Part shown: positions 27,342-35,641 of the stretch, in pieces
Layout of the letters: the number at the start of each line of letters is the position of its first letter
Numbering within the stretch: the first letter of the stretch is position 1
DNA from: Streptoverticillium olivoreticuli subsp. olivoreticuli
Lineage (GTDB): Bacteria > Actinomycetota > Actinomycetes > Streptomycetales > Streptomycetaceae
DNA: 64,000 nucleotides
NCBI RefSeq assembly: GCF_003391135.1
Contig: NZ_CP031455.1
Location: 7,219,501-7,283,500, forward strand
Direction: 5' to 3'
Translations under genes and position numbers: made by a program
Notes under the pieces: generated by a model
What the model saw: the letters and a program-made list of their open reading frames with translations, nothing else
Databases searched by the model: none
Told to the model about the DNA's origin: nothing

Positions 27342-28148
27342 TTACGAGCGCCAGGGACGCGACATGCGGTGCAGTGTGTCGACCACCGACCGGCTCGCCT
27401 GCGAACCCGGCTCGATGAGCGTGTAGTGCCCGGTCCCCGGCAGGGTCACGAGCTCCGCGTCCGAGTGCACGGCCACATAGCCGGTGAACTGCTCGTGCGG
27501 CAGCTCCTCGTCCACCTCGCCGTGCAGCACCACCGTCGGCACACCGGTCGTGCCCGGCCCGCGGAGCATCGTCAGCGGGTCCACCAGCGGCAGCAGCGAC
27601 TCCACCCGCTCCGCGGGGCCGATCAGTTCGAGGCCCGCGTCGTTGCTCAGGCCCTCGCGGATCGTCGCGGCCAGATCGGTGATCGGTGCGAGCGCCAGCA
27701 CCGCCGTCGGCAGCTCCTCGGTGAACCACGGCGAGTCCTCGGGCAGCAGCCCGCGCGCGGCGGCCCACAGCGCCAGGTGACCGCCCGAGCAGTGCCCGGC
27801 CAGCACGTACGGCCGCCCCGCCGGGATCGTGTCCACCAGCAGCGCGATGTCGTCGAACGTGGCCGGATAGCCGCCCGCGCCGCCCATCCGGCGGAACCCC
27901 GGCAGCACCGTCGTGAAGCCGTTCCTCGCCAAGTGCGCGGCGAACGGCGTCAGATGCATCCGGTCGTACCGCCAGTAGCCACCGTGCAGCAGGATCACCA
28001 GCGGCGCGTCCGGATCCTCCGCGGGCCACAGGTCGTACACCTGGTTGGGGTGCTCACCGTACTTGTGGTGCGAAGGCGCGAGGACCGGCCGCAGGCCAAG
28101 CACCCGGCGCTCCTCCTCGGCCGCGAAATCGGAAATCGTCCTAGACAT
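27342..28148 (-). CDS. antO: Kynurenine formamidase-like alpha/beta hydrolase (AntO)
   Basis: A 268-residue alpha/beta hydrolase. It has the oxyanion motif HGGYWR near 63, characteristic of kynurenine formamidase-like esterases, the nucleophile elbow GHCSGGH near 133, an Asp in GEVDEELP and a His in GTGHYTLIEP. It should hydrolyse N-formylkynurenine to kynurenine and formate between AntN and AntP. ATG 28148 overlaps the antN stop by 8 bp, which indicates coupled translation. Position matches antO of described antimycin clusters. I recall antO also being annotated as a lipase or thioesterase, so the biochemical assignment here comes from the HGGYW motif and the flanking dioxygenase and kynureninase genes. 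Confidence 0.86.
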   Translation of the reverse strand: MSRTISDFAAEEERRVLGLRPVLAPSHHKYGEHPNQVYDLWPAEDPDAPLVILLHGGYWRYDRMHLTPFAAHLARNGFTTVLPGFRRMGGAGGYPATFDDIALLVDTIPAGRPYVLAGHCSGGHLALWAAARGLLPEDSPWFTEELPTAVLALAPITDLAATIREGLSNDAGLELIGPAERVESLLPLVDPLTMLRGPGTTGVPTVVLHGEVDEELPHEQFTGYVAVHSDAELVTLPGTGHYTLIEPGSQASRSVVDTLHRMSRPWRS

Positions 28149-28983
28149 AGCTGCGAGCCGTCCAAACCTCGGGGAAAACGGAACGGGCGGCGCGCTTCTC
28201 CAGGAACGCCACGCCCGGGGAGCCGCCACTGCCCGTCTTCGCGCCCATCGCCCGGCGGGTGGCCAGCAGATGGTCGCTGCGCCAGCGCAGCACCAGCTCG
28301 GCGATGTCGGTGAGCGCCTCGCCCAGCGCCACCAGCGGGTCGCTCTGCGGGCCCGCGTAGACCTGCCGCCAGGCCTCCTCGACCCCGGCGTCCGCCTGGT
28401 AGGCCACGGTGCGGTCCCGTTCCAGCACCTGCTCCGGTACGGGCAGCCCCCGCCGGTGCAGATAGCCCAGCGCCTCGTCGTAGAGCGACGGCTGCGTCAG
28501 GGCGTCCTCCAGCTCCGCGTGCACCCGGGGGTGACCGCGGTGCGGCTGCACCATCGAGCGGGACTTGTCGCCCAGCAGGAACTCCATGTGCCGGTACATC
28601 GCCGACTGGAACCCGGACGCCTCGCCGAACGCCGACCGGAAGCCGTTGAACTGGGCCGGGGTCAGCGACGCGATCGGCCGCCACGCGTCGTTGAGCGCCT
28701 GGAGCGAGCCGAGGCTCCGGCGCAGGGCCTCCATGGCCCGCTCCAGGTCGTCCTTCATCAGGGAGTCACGGGCGGTGCGCCACTCGTGGACTATCAGCGT
28801 GAACCACAGCTCCATCACCTGGGTCGTGACCAGGAAGGCCATCTCCCCGGGGTCGTCGGAGAGCGGCTGCTGGAGAGAGGTCAGCACCGACGCGTGGACG
28901 TAGTCCTCGTACGGGGTCGTCCCGTCGAACTCCAGAAGGGAGTCCTCGTCCTCGGCGGAGGGCGTGAGCGTGCTGTCAGTCAT
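28141..28983 (-). CDS. antN: Tryptophan 2,3-dioxygenase (AntN)
   Basis: A heme dioxygenase of 280 residues, the normal bacterial length, that opens the indole ring of L-tryptophan to N-formylkynurenine. Seen in order are the substrate-pocket stretch TTQVMELWFTLIVHEW near 50, the MYRHMEFLLG helix near 130, and the RWRSDHLLATRRAMGAKTGS region near 245 with the heme-ligand His and the substrate-contacting Thr. ATG 28983 has GAGGAG upstream; the frame runs further back to 29160 but without family match. It is the first step of anthranilate supply for antimycin. A 173-bp gap separates it from antM, so it may have its own promoter. Confidence 0.94.
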   Translation of the reverse strand: MTDSTLTPSAEDEDSLLEFDGTTPYEDYVHASVLTSLQQPLSDDPGEMAFLVTTQVMELWFTLIVHEWRTARDSLMKDDLERAMEALRRSLGSLQALNDAWRPIASLTPAQFNGFRSAFGEASGFQSAMYRHMEFLLGDKSRSMVQPHRGHPRVHAELEDALTQPSLYDEALGYLHRRGLPVPEQVLERDRTVAYQADAGVEEAWRQVYAGPQSDPLVALGEALTDIAELVLRWRSDHLLATRRAMGAKTGSGGSPGVAFLEKRAARSVFPEVWTARSYV

Positions 28984-29156
28984 GGGGGTCTCCTCGAACA
29001 GGGGCCCCGCCGGCCGGTGGCGGAGGGCGGAGGGCTGAGGGAAGGTGCTCGGGCCGCGGCGGGCGGTGCGGTCCGCTCGCCGCGGGGTCTCCCGGGCAGG
29101 CGGCGGCGGTCGCGTCCCGGCGCCGCGCCCCGGCCCGTGCTTCGGTGACCGGTGGG

Positions 29157-29924
29157 TCACACGCCCAGGTGGCCACCGCCGGTCGCGTCCAGGTACTGCC
29201 CGGTGACCCAGCGGGCGTCGTCGCTCGCGACGAAGGCCACCACGTCGGCGATGTCGGAGGGCTCACCGACCCGGTCGAAGGCGGAGACGGCCGCGTACCG
29301 CGCCCGCACCTCGGGGTCCTTGAGCGTCGGATTGATGTCCGTGTCGACGAAGCCGGGCGCCACCGCGTTCACCGTGATCCCGCGCGCGCCCAGCTCCTGG
29401 GCCAGGGTGAGGGTGAGGGTGTTGATCGCGCCCTTGGTCATCGAATAGGCGGCGATGTGCGGGACGGCGATCCGCGTGACGCCGGAGGAGATGTTGATGA
29501 TCCGGCCGCCGTCGCGCAGCCGGCCCAGCCCCTGCTGGATCACGAAGAACGGGGCCTTGACGTTGACGGCGAAGACCCGGTCGTACTCCTCCTCACTCAC
29601 GGCGGCTATCGGCTTGGGGAGGGTGATGCCGGCGTTGTTGACCAGGATGTCCAGGCCGGGCGCGGCGCCGTACCGCGCCAGGCCCGCGTCGAACGCCTCC
29701 CAGAGCGCGACGGCGTCCCCGCTCACACCCAGCCGGGCCTGGAACGCGAACGCCTTGCCGCCCGCCGTCTCGATCCGCGCGACGGTCTCCGCGGCGGCCG
29801 CCGCGTCGTGCCCGTAGTGGACGGCCACCAGGGCGCCGTCCCGGGCCAGCCGCAGCGAGATGCTCCTGCCGATGCCCCGGCTGCCGCCGGTCACCAGTGC
29901 GGTCCTGTCCGAAAGCCTGCCCAT
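29157..29924 (-). CDS. antM: Short-chain dehydrogenase/ketoreductase (AntM)
   Basis: A classical SDR of 255 residues, FabG-like: cofactor loop TGGSRGIG near 13-20, NNAG near 93, catalytic Ser in INISSG near 145, YSMTKG with Tyr and Lys near 158-162, and PGFVDTD. It starts at ATG 29924, 84 bp after antL. In antimycin biosynthesis the free-standing reductase AntM reduces the beta-keto group made by AntD, which itself has no KR domain; that is exactly the gap seen here. A general FabG-like role is possible but unlikely inside this operon. Confidence 0.9.
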   Translation of the reverse strand: MGRLSDRTALVTGGSRGIGRSISLRLARDGALVAVHYGHDAAAAAETVARIETAGGKAFAFQARLGVSGDAVALWEAFDAGLARYGAAPGLDILVNNAGITLPKPIAAVSEEEYDRVFAVNVKAPFFVIQQGLGRLRDGGRIINISSGVTRIAVPHIAAYSMTKGAINTLTLTLAQELGARGITVNAVAPGFVDTDINPTLKDPEVRARYAAVSAFDRVGEPSDIADVVAFVASDDARWVTGQYLDATGGGHLGV

Positions 29925-30008
29925 GGTTCGCTGTCCTCACGTGTCTCTGAGTGTCGATGTCGGTGTAGTCGTCGATGCGTGGTGGTGCGGAGATGCCCGC
30001 GCGGCCGT

Positions 30009-31136
30009 TCAGGCGTCGAAGTCGAGCCCGACCTCGTCCGACTCCGGCCGGGCCCGGCAGGCGAGGGTGTAGCCGCCCGCCAGCTCGGCCTCGCCGAGGG
30101 CGTACTGCCGGTCCATCCGCACCGAGCCGGAGACCACCTTGGCCCGGCAGGTGCCGCACAGCCCGTCGCGGCAGGAGTACGGGGTCTCCGGCCGGGCCCG
30201 GAGCACGGCGTCCAGCACCACCCGGTCGTCCGGGCCCATGGTGGCCACGGTGGTCCGCCCGGCGAGCCGCGCGGTGATCCGCCCCTGCCGCCCCTCGACG
30301 TCACCGCCGGCGGCCTCCGCGGGCCCGTCGCCGGCCGAGAACAGCTCGAAGCGCACCCGCGCGGGGTCGGCCCCCCAGCAGGTGAGCGCCTCGCGCACCG
30401 ACTCGACCAGCCCCCAGGGGCCGCACAGATAGAAGAACCCGTCGTCGTCCGGTTCGGCGCCGAGCAGGGCCAGCAGCTTGGTCAGCCGCACCCTGTCGAT
30501 CCGGCCGGAGAGCAGCTCCGCCTCCCGGGTCTCCTGGGAGAGCACGTGCAGCACGAAGAACCGGTCGACGTAGGCGTCCTTGAGGTCGGCGAGCTCGTCC
30601 GCCAGCAGCACCGACGCCGCCGTCCGGTTCGCGTGGACCAGCGAGACCCGGCACCGGGGGTCGTCCCGCAGCGCGGCCGCCGCCATGCTCAGCAGCGGCG
30701 TGATGCCGCTGCCGCCCGCGACCAGCACATGGTGCGCGCCCGGGTGGTCCACCAGCCCGAAACCCCCCGTCGGAGGCGCGATTTCGAGACTGTCGCCGAC
30801 CGCCAGCCGGGTCGTGGCGTACTCCGCGAAGCCACCGGGCCCCAGGCGCTTGACGACCAGGCGCAGCCCGGAGCGCTCCCCGTGCGGCAGACAGACGGAG
30901 TAGCTGCGGCGCAGCTCCGGCCCGCCGTCGCCGTCCGGGAGGTGCCGGACGGCCACGTGCTGCCCGGCACGGTGGGCGAAGACATCGGCCAGCTGGTCCG
31001 GTACGCCCAGGCGGATCGCCACCGCCTCGCCGGACAGCCGCTCCACCTCCGTCACCCGCAGCCGGTACCACCCGGCCGCGTGCGGCGCCGTCGCGGTCGT
31101 CGCGGTCGTCACCGATGTCGTCATGACGGTCGTCAC
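30009..31136 (-). CDS. antL: PaaE-like ferredoxin-type reductase of the aminosalicylate oxygenase (AntL)
   Basis: A 375-residue electron-transfer protein. The N-terminal FAD/NAD(P) reductase module has RRSYSVCLP and GGSGITPLLS near 130, and CGPWGLVE near 250. The C-terminal plant-type 2Fe-2S ferredoxin has Cys in YSCRDGLCGTC plus a distant Cys in YTLACRARP. It passes electrons from NAD(P)H to the diiron oxygenase formed by AntH and AntJ. GTG 31136 overlaps the antK stop by 4 bp; an ATG at 31124 is an alternative start, and the Thr-rich first 15 residues are not conserved. PaaE proteins serve phenylacetyl-CoA epoxidases; here the operon partners make it part of the antimycin system. Confidence 0.92.
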   Translation of the reverse strand: MTTVMTTSVTTATTATAPHAAGWYRLRVTEVERLSGEAVAIRLGVPDQLADVFAHRAGQHVAVRHLPDGDGGPELRRSYSVCLPHGERSGLRLVVKRLGPGGFAEYATTRLAVGDSLEIAPPTGGFGLVDHPGAHHVLVAGGSGITPLLSMAAAALRDDPRCRVSLVHANRTAASVLLADELADLKDAYVDRFFVLHVLSQETREAELLSGRIDRVRLTKLLALLGAEPDDDGFFYLCGPWGLVESVREALTCWGADPARVRFELFSAGDGPAEAAGGDVEGRQGRITARLAGRTTVATMGPDDRVVLDAVLRARPETPYSCRDGLCGTCRAKVVSGSVRMDRQYALGEAELAGGYTLACRARPESDEVGLDFDA

Positions 31137-31630
31137 ATCGCCTTCAGATGCGCGAAGGTCTCCTGGCACGCGGTGCACACCAGGACGGCTTGGCAGCGGG
31201 TCGCCCCGAACACGCTCTGCGGACGGGTCGCCACGGAGCCGCAGTTGGGGCACGGCAGCCCAAGACCGAGCCGGACCGGCAGCGGCGCCCCGGCGGCACC
31301 CGGCGGCACGATCCCGCTCTCGGAGAGCTTGCGGCGGCCCTCGGCGCTGATCCAGTCGGTCGTCCACGCGGGCGAGAGCACCTGCCGCACGCGCCCGTCG
31401 GGATGCCCGCAGTCCGCCAGCACCCGGCGGATCCCGGCCTCGATCTCGGGCATCGCGGGGCAGCCCATGTAGGTCGGCGTGATGACGACCTCCAGCGTGC
31501 CGTCCCCCGCCGCCTCCACCGCGCGGATCACCCCCAGGTCGGCCAGGGTGATCATGGGGAGCTCCGGGTCCGGCACGGTGTTCACCCGCGCCCGTACCTC
31601 GTCGGCCGCCAACCGAATCGCGGCGCTCAC
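31133..31630 (-). CDS. antK: PaaD-like oxygenase assembly protein (AntK)
   Basis: A 165-residue protein with an N-terminal MIP18/DUF59 domain (VNTVPDPELPMITLADLGV near 18) and a C-terminal four-Cys metal site, CPNC near 130 and CTAC near 156, as in PaaD. PaaD-type proteins help mature the oxygenase or its reductase iron centres. It starts at GTG 31630, overlapping the antJ stop by 4 bp, and overlaps antL by 4 bp at its end, so stoichiometry is probably set by coupled translation. Confidence 0.9.
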   Translation of the reverse strand: MSAAIRLAADEVRARVNTVPDPELPMITLADLGVIRAVEAAGDGTLEVVITPTYMGCPAMPEIEAGIRRVLADCGHPDGRVRQVLSPAWTTDWISAEGRRKLSESGIVPPGAAGAPLPVRLGLGLPCPNCGSVATRPQSVFGATRCQAVLVCTACQETFAHLKAM

Positions 31631-32403
31631 CAGTTGCCCCCCGGATACTGCCGGCGCACCGACTGGAACTCGGCCAGCAGCGGGCCGAACGCCTCCGTGT
31701 GCAGCCCGGAGCGCCCGCCCGTCGCATGCCACGAAGGCGCGGGCACGGTCAGCCCCGCGTCCGCCAGGACACCGGCCACCTCCCGCTCCCAGTCGGCCCG
31801 CAGCCGTGCCGGAGCCACCGCCGTGCCGTCGGCGTCCAGCCGCTCCACCAGCTCGTCGGCCTCGAACAGCTCACCCGCGTAAGGCCAGACACGGTCCAGC
31901 CCCGCCTGCATCCGGCGGTGGCTCTCGGCCGTGCCCCGGCCCAGCCGCACGGTCCACTGCGCGGCGTGCATCCGGTGGTACTCCAGCTCCTTGGCCGCCC
32001 GCGCGCCGAAGCCCGCCAGACCCGCGTCCCCCGCCCCCGCCAGCGCCGTGCACAGCAGCAGCCCGTACTGCGCGTACACCAGCTGCCGGGCGATGGTCAC
32101 CGCGAAGTCGCCGTTGTCCAGCTCCACCAGCAGCGCGTTGCGGAACTGGCGCTCGGTCCTGCCGTAGGCCAGGTCGTCGTCACTGCGCCCGGTCCCGTCC
32201 AGCTCACCGCTGTACGCGAGCAGGGTCCGGGCGTGCCCGAGCAGGTCCAGGGCGATGTTCGAGATCGCCAGGTCCTCCTCGATGGTGGGCGCGTTCGTCA
32301 CCCACGCGCACAGCCGCTGGCTGAGGACCAGCGCGTCGTCACCGAGCCGCAGCGCGTACGCGGCGACGTCCCGCGTCCGCTCCCCCGTACGGCTAACCGT
32401 CAT
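31627..32403 (-). CDS. antJ: PaaC-like structural subunit of the oxygenase (AntJ)
   Basis: A 258-residue ferritin-like four-helix protein of the PaaC family. Typical segments are LGDDALVLSQRLCAW near 22, EEDLAISNIALDLLGHARTL near 43 and KELEYHRMHAAQW near 135. In the phenylacetyl-CoA monooxygenase PaaC pairs with the catalytic PaaA. In antimycin the equivalent complex acts on anthranilate carried by AntG and makes the 3-aminosalicylyl thioester. ATG 32403 overlaps the 3' end of antI by 11 bp. Confidence 0.91.
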   Translation of the reverse strand: MTVSRTGERTRDVAAYALRLGDDALVLSQRLCAWVTNAPTIEEDLAISNIALDLLGHARTLLAYSGELDGTGRSDDDLAYGRTERQFRNALLVELDNGDFAVTIARQLVYAQYGLLLCTALAGAGDAGLAGFGARAAKELEYHRMHAAQWTVRLGRGTAESHRRMQAGLDRVWPYAGELFEADELVERLDADGTAVAPARLRADWEREVAGVLADAGLTVPAPSWHATGGRSGLHTEAFGPLLAEFQSVRRQYPGGNW

Positions 32404-32695
32404 GGCTGCCCCCCTCGTTCAGGGCCACGTAGTGCTCCGGGTACCGGTACGGCTTGTCGGCGGCGTTGCTGAACAGCGGGTCCTTCTCGCTCGGCGAGGA
32501 CGCACGCACCGCGTCGGACCGCACCACCCAGATCGACACCGACTCGCCCCGCCGGGTGTACAGGTCCCGGGCGTTGGCCAGCGCCATGTCGGCATCGGCA
32601 CCGTGCACCGACCCCACATGCTGGTGGGACAGGCCGCGGCGCGGCCGGATGAACACCTCCCACGGAGTCTGCACCCGCGCGGTCCGCTCACTCAT
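32393..32695 (-). CDS. antI: PaaB-like subunit of the oxygenase (AntI)
   Basis: A 100-residue PaaB-family protein. The conserved stretch WEVFIRPRRGLSHQHVGSVH near 11 and MALANARDLYTRRGE near 35 are diagnostic, and length agrees with the family. It is a small structural subunit joining PaaAC heterodimers. ATG 32695 overlaps the antH stop (ATGA). Confidence 0.92.
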   Translation of the reverse strand: MSERTARVQTPWEVFIRPRRGLSHQHVGSVHGADADMALANARDLYTRRGESVSIWVVRSDAVRASSPSEKDPLFSNAADKPYRYPEHYVALNEGGSHDG

Positions 32696-33690
32696 GCGCT
32701 CTGCCCTTCCTCGTACCGGCCCGCCGCGTAGGCGTCGACGGCCTCCCGCACCCAGGCACCGTCCTCGTGCGCCGCCACCCGGTGCGCCAGCCGCTGCCGG
32801 GCGCACTGCGAGTTGTCCGCGAGCGCCTCCCGGAACAGCCGCCAGTCGATCGGGCCGAAGTCGTAGTGCCCGCGCTCCTCGTTCCACCGGATCGCCGGGT
32901 CCGGCAGGGTCACACCCAGCCGCTCGGCCTGCGGCACGCAGTTGTCGACGAACCGCTGCCGCAGCTCGTCATTGGTGTGCCGCTTGATGCCCCACGCCAT
33001 CGAACGCCTGCTGACCGCGGCACCCATCGCCGCCGTACGGTCGTCCGCGCCGCCCGCCGTCGTGTCCGGCGGGCCGAACATCAGCGCCACCGCGGGCAGC
33101 CACCAGCGGTTCACCGCGTCCTGCGCCATCTCCTGCTGCTCCGGCGTCCCCCGGCACAGCGACCACAGCACGTCGTAGCCCTGCCGGACGTGGAACGCCT
33201 CCTCCTGGCACACCCGCCGCATGGCCCGCGCGTACGGCCCGTACGACGTGTGGCACAACGGCACCTGGTTGACCACGGCCGCACCGTCCGTCAGCCAGGC
33301 GATCGCCCCGGTGTCCGCCCACGTCAGCGCCGGGTGGTTGAACGTCGCCGCATAGCGCTGGGTCCCGCCGTGCAGGGCGTCCAGCAGCTCGGCGCGCGAC
33401 ACCCCCAGGGTCTCCGCCGCCGAGTACAGATAGAGCCCGTGACCCGCCTCGTCCTGCACCTTGGCCAGCAGGCTCGCCTTGCGGTGCAGCGACGGCGCGC
33501 GGGTCAGCCAGGCGCCCTCCGGCTGCATGCCGATGATCTCGGAGTGCGCGTGCTGGGCGACCTGCCGCAGCACCATCCGCCGGTAGCCGTCCGGCATCCA
33601 GTCCCGAGGCTCGATCCGCTCGTCGGCGGCCAGCAGCGCCTCGAAGTGCTCGGTGAAGCCCTCTTCGCCGCTCGCGTCGGTGGTCGTCAC
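32692..33690 (-). CDS. antH: PaaA-like catalytic diiron subunit of the oxygenase (AntH)
   Basis: A 332-residue ferritin-like oxygenase subunit, first gene of the leftward operon. Diiron ligand motifs are visible as QDEAGHGLYLYSAAE near 80 and CQEEAFHVRQGYDVLW near 160, with a substrate-side segment MQPEGAWLTRAPS near 55. PaaA epoxidises phenylacetyl-CoA; its antimycin counterpart catalyses the oxidation and 1,2-shift that turns AntG-bound anthranilate into 3-aminosalicylate. GTG 33690 is the likely start; the frame is open about 30 codons further upstream without homology. All five subunit genes antH-antL overlap head to tail, typical of one polycistronic transcript. Confidence 0.92.
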   Translation of the reverse strand: MTTTDASGEEGFTEHFEALLAADERIEPRDWMPDGYRRMVLRQVAQHAHSEIIGMQPEGAWLTRAPSLHRKASLLAKVQDEAGHGLYLYSAAETLGVSRAELLDALHGGTQRYAATFNHPALTWADTGAIAWLTDGAAVVNQVPLCHTSYGPYARAMRRVCQEEAFHVRQGYDVLWSLCRGTPEQQEMAQDAVNRWWLPAVALMFGPPDTTAGGADDRTAAMGAAVSRRSMAWGIKRHTNDELRQRFVDNCVPQAERLGVTLPDPAIRWNEERGHYDFGPIDWRLFREALADNSQCARQRLAHRVAAHEDGAWVREAVDAYAAGRYEEGQSA

Positions 33691-33914
33691 CCTGAGAGCA
33701 CCTCGCTCACTCCTTCGTCCTCGACTGCCGGAGGCGACGGTGCCTCCAGACATAAGGAGTACGGGACAGGGGAGTTCCATCCCCGCGGGCCCGACCCGGA
33801 GCCGTGACGAAGATCACGAAAGCGGCAGGGAGAGCGGAGCGGCGAGGCCGACTCTTCTATCAGCGGGCACACCGCTCACCGAACAGCGGCGGCACCGCGA
33901 CGAAAGGGAAACGC
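33691..33914. promoter_or_regulatory. Divergent antH / antG promoter region, probable AntA target
   Basis: This 224-bp spacer separates the leftward antH operon from rightward antG-antF-antQ. In S. albus the ECF-type sigma factor AntA drives both directions from the equivalent spacer. On the minus strand GGAAC occurs at 33774-33778, a usual -35 core for ECF sigma factors, about 85 bp before antH. I could not place a matching element for antG, so the site is only a candidate. Confidence 0.5.
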
Positions 33915-34166
33915 ATGAGCACCGTACGGGAGATGCTCGTCGAGCTGACCGGCACGCCGGAGTTCGCCGACGGCATCAGCGACGACGCCGACCTCAGCGC
34001 CAGCGGCATCGACTCCGGCGACCTGGTGCGCCTGGTCCTCCTCATCGAGCAGCGCACCGGCGCCGAGGTCACCGCCGAGGACATGGACCAGCTCACCACC
34101 ATCGCGGACTACGAGCGCTTCGTCGCCACCCGCGGCGGGGCCGCCGCGCAGCCGAACGGCTCGTGA
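33915..34166 (+). CDS. antG: Free-standing acyl carrier protein (AntG)
   Basis: An 83-residue carrier protein; the phosphopantetheine serine is in GIDSGDL near residue 36, in the usual acidic, helical context. ATG 33915 has AAAGGGAA upstream, and longer frames to 33804 are not conserved. AntG carries anthranilate during oxidation by AntH-L and presents the aminosalicylyl group to the first condensation domain of AntC. Its stop overlaps the antF start by one base (TGATG). Confidence 0.92.
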   Translation: MSTVREMLVELTGTPEFADGISDDADLSASGIDSGDLVRLVLLIEQRTGAEVTAEDMDQLTTIADYERFVATRGGAAAQPNGS

Positions 34167-35641
34167 TGTGGCTGACCCAGCTGGCGGAGCGCAACCGCCA
34201 GTGCTTCCCCGACCGGACGGCCCTGGTGGACGAGCACCGCTCCGTCACCTGGGCCGAGTTCGACGACCGGACCGGCCGGCTCGCCCGCGGGCTGGCCGGT
34301 CTCGGCATCCGGCGAGGTGACCGCGTCGCGGTGCTCTCCCTGGACCGCGTCGAGGTCATGGAGACGTACTTCGCGCTCGCCCGCCTCGGCGCGCTCTTCG
34401 TCCCCCTCAACCACAGCCTGACCCCCGCCGAGGTGACCGGCATCGCCCAGCGCACCGGAGCCGTCGCCGTCATCGGCGAGGCCGCGCTGCTCGACCGCCA
34501 CCCCGACCTGCCGGTCCGGCTGCGGATCGCCATGGAGAGCGAGGAGTTCGCCGCCCTGGGCGCCGACGGCATCGCCCTCCCGGAGCTGCCCGACCTCCCC
34601 GACGACACCCCCGTCGCGATCCTGCACACCTCGGCCACCACCGGCCAGGCCAAGGGCGTCACCGTCGACCACGCGTCCTTCCGGGCCATCGCGCTCGGCT
34701 GGCTCGCCGTGGCCCGGCCCGCCGACGACATGGTCCTCGTCAACTGCTGCCCGCTCTACCACGGCAGCATGGTCGTCTCCCTGACCTACATGGCCGCGGG
34801 CGCCACCGTCGTCCTCATGCCGGGCTTCAAGCCGCAGACCGCGCTCGCCGCGATCGAGAAGCATCGCGCCACCCACATCTGGCTCGTCCCGCAGATGCTC
34901 CGCTTCCTGCTCCAGGCGAAGGCCATGGAGAGCACCGACCTGTCGACCCTGCGCGAAGTGCTCTACGGCGCCTCGCCCATGCCCGTCGACATCTACACCG
35001 AGGCCGCCGCACGTCTCGGCTGCGGCTTCCGCCAGGTCTACGGAATGACCGAGGTCGGCGGCCCGTTCGTCACCCTCGGCCCCGAGGAGCACCCCGCACC
35101 GGACGCCGTGCCCGACCTGATCCCCGCCGGCCGGGTCGTCCCCGGCATGTCCGCCCGCGCCCTCGACGACAAGGGCGAGGAGGCGGCGCCCGGCACCATC
35201 GGCGAGATCGTCGTCCGCGGCCCCGGCGTCATGCGCGGCTACTGGGACGACGACGAGGCCACCGCCGAGATCACCGTCGACGGCTGGATCCGCACCGGGG
35301 ACCTCGGCTACATCGACCGCGGCGGCCTGATCCACCTCGTCGACCGCAGCAAGGACCTCATCATCCGCGCCGGGCAGAACGTCTACCCGACCGAGATCGA
35401 ACGAGCCCTGCGCACTCACCCGGCCGTCCACGACGCCGCCGTCATCGGCACACCGGACCCCGACTACGGCGAGGTCCCCCTCGCCTACGTCGTCGCCGAC
35501 GAGGGCACCGGCACCGCCGAGCTGCTGCGCCACGTCGCGGAGCAGCTCGCCCCGTACAAGCGGCCCCGGCGCATCGAATTCATCGACCAGGTCCCCAGGA
35601 ACCCGGCCGGAAAGATCGTCAAGAAGCTGCTGCGTGGGTGA
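34166..35641 (+). CDS. antF: Acyl-AMP ligase loading anthranilate on AntG (AntF)
   Basis: An ANL-superfamily ligase of 491 residues. The ATP loop reads HTSATTGQAKG near 156 (usual consensus TSGTTGxPKG, so Gly to Ala and Pro to Ala), with VYGMTEVGGP near 290, RTGDLGYI near 377 and the C-terminal NPAGKIVKKLL lysine motif. AntF activates anthranilate and transfers it to the phosphopantetheine of AntG. ATG 34166 gives a one-base overlap with antG; GTG 34163 is an alternative. It overlaps antQ by 8 bp, so antG, antF and antQ form one operon. Confidence 0.92.
   Translation: MWLTQLAERNRQCFPDRTALVDEHRSVTWAEFDDRTGRLARGLAGLGIRRGDRVAVLSLDRVEVMETYFALARLGALFVPLNHSLTPAEVTGIAQRTGAVAVIGEAALLDRHPDLPVRLRIAMESEEFAALGADGIALPELPDLPDDTPVAILHTSATTGQAKGVTVDHASFRAIALGWLAVARPADDMVLVNCCPLYHGSMVVSLTYMAAGATVVLMPGFKPQTALAAIEKHRATHIWLVPQMLRFLLQAKAMESTDLSTLREVLYGASPMPVDIYTEAAARLGCGFRQVYGMTEVGGPFVTLGPEEHPAPDAVPDLIPAGRVVPGMSARALDDKGEEAAPGTIGEIVVRGPGVMRGYWDDDEATAEITVDGWIRTGDLGYIDRGGLIHLVDRSKDLIIRAGQNVYPTEIERALRTHPAVHDAAVIGTPDPDYGEVPLAYVVADEGTGTAELLRHVAEQLAPYKRPRRIEFIDQVPRNPAGKIVKKLLRG

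Noticed and set aside
26039..28983. Kynurenine genes as tryptophan catabolism or part of another pathway
   Set aside because: They follow antM in the leftward operon and supply anthranilate to AntF and AntG; no downstream catabolic genes are seen.
30009..33690. PaaABCDE-like genes as a phenylacetate degradation operon
   Set aside because: No phenylacetyl-CoA ligase or downstream paa genes are present; the neighbours are antG, antF and antM-P, so these are the antimycin oxygenase genes.
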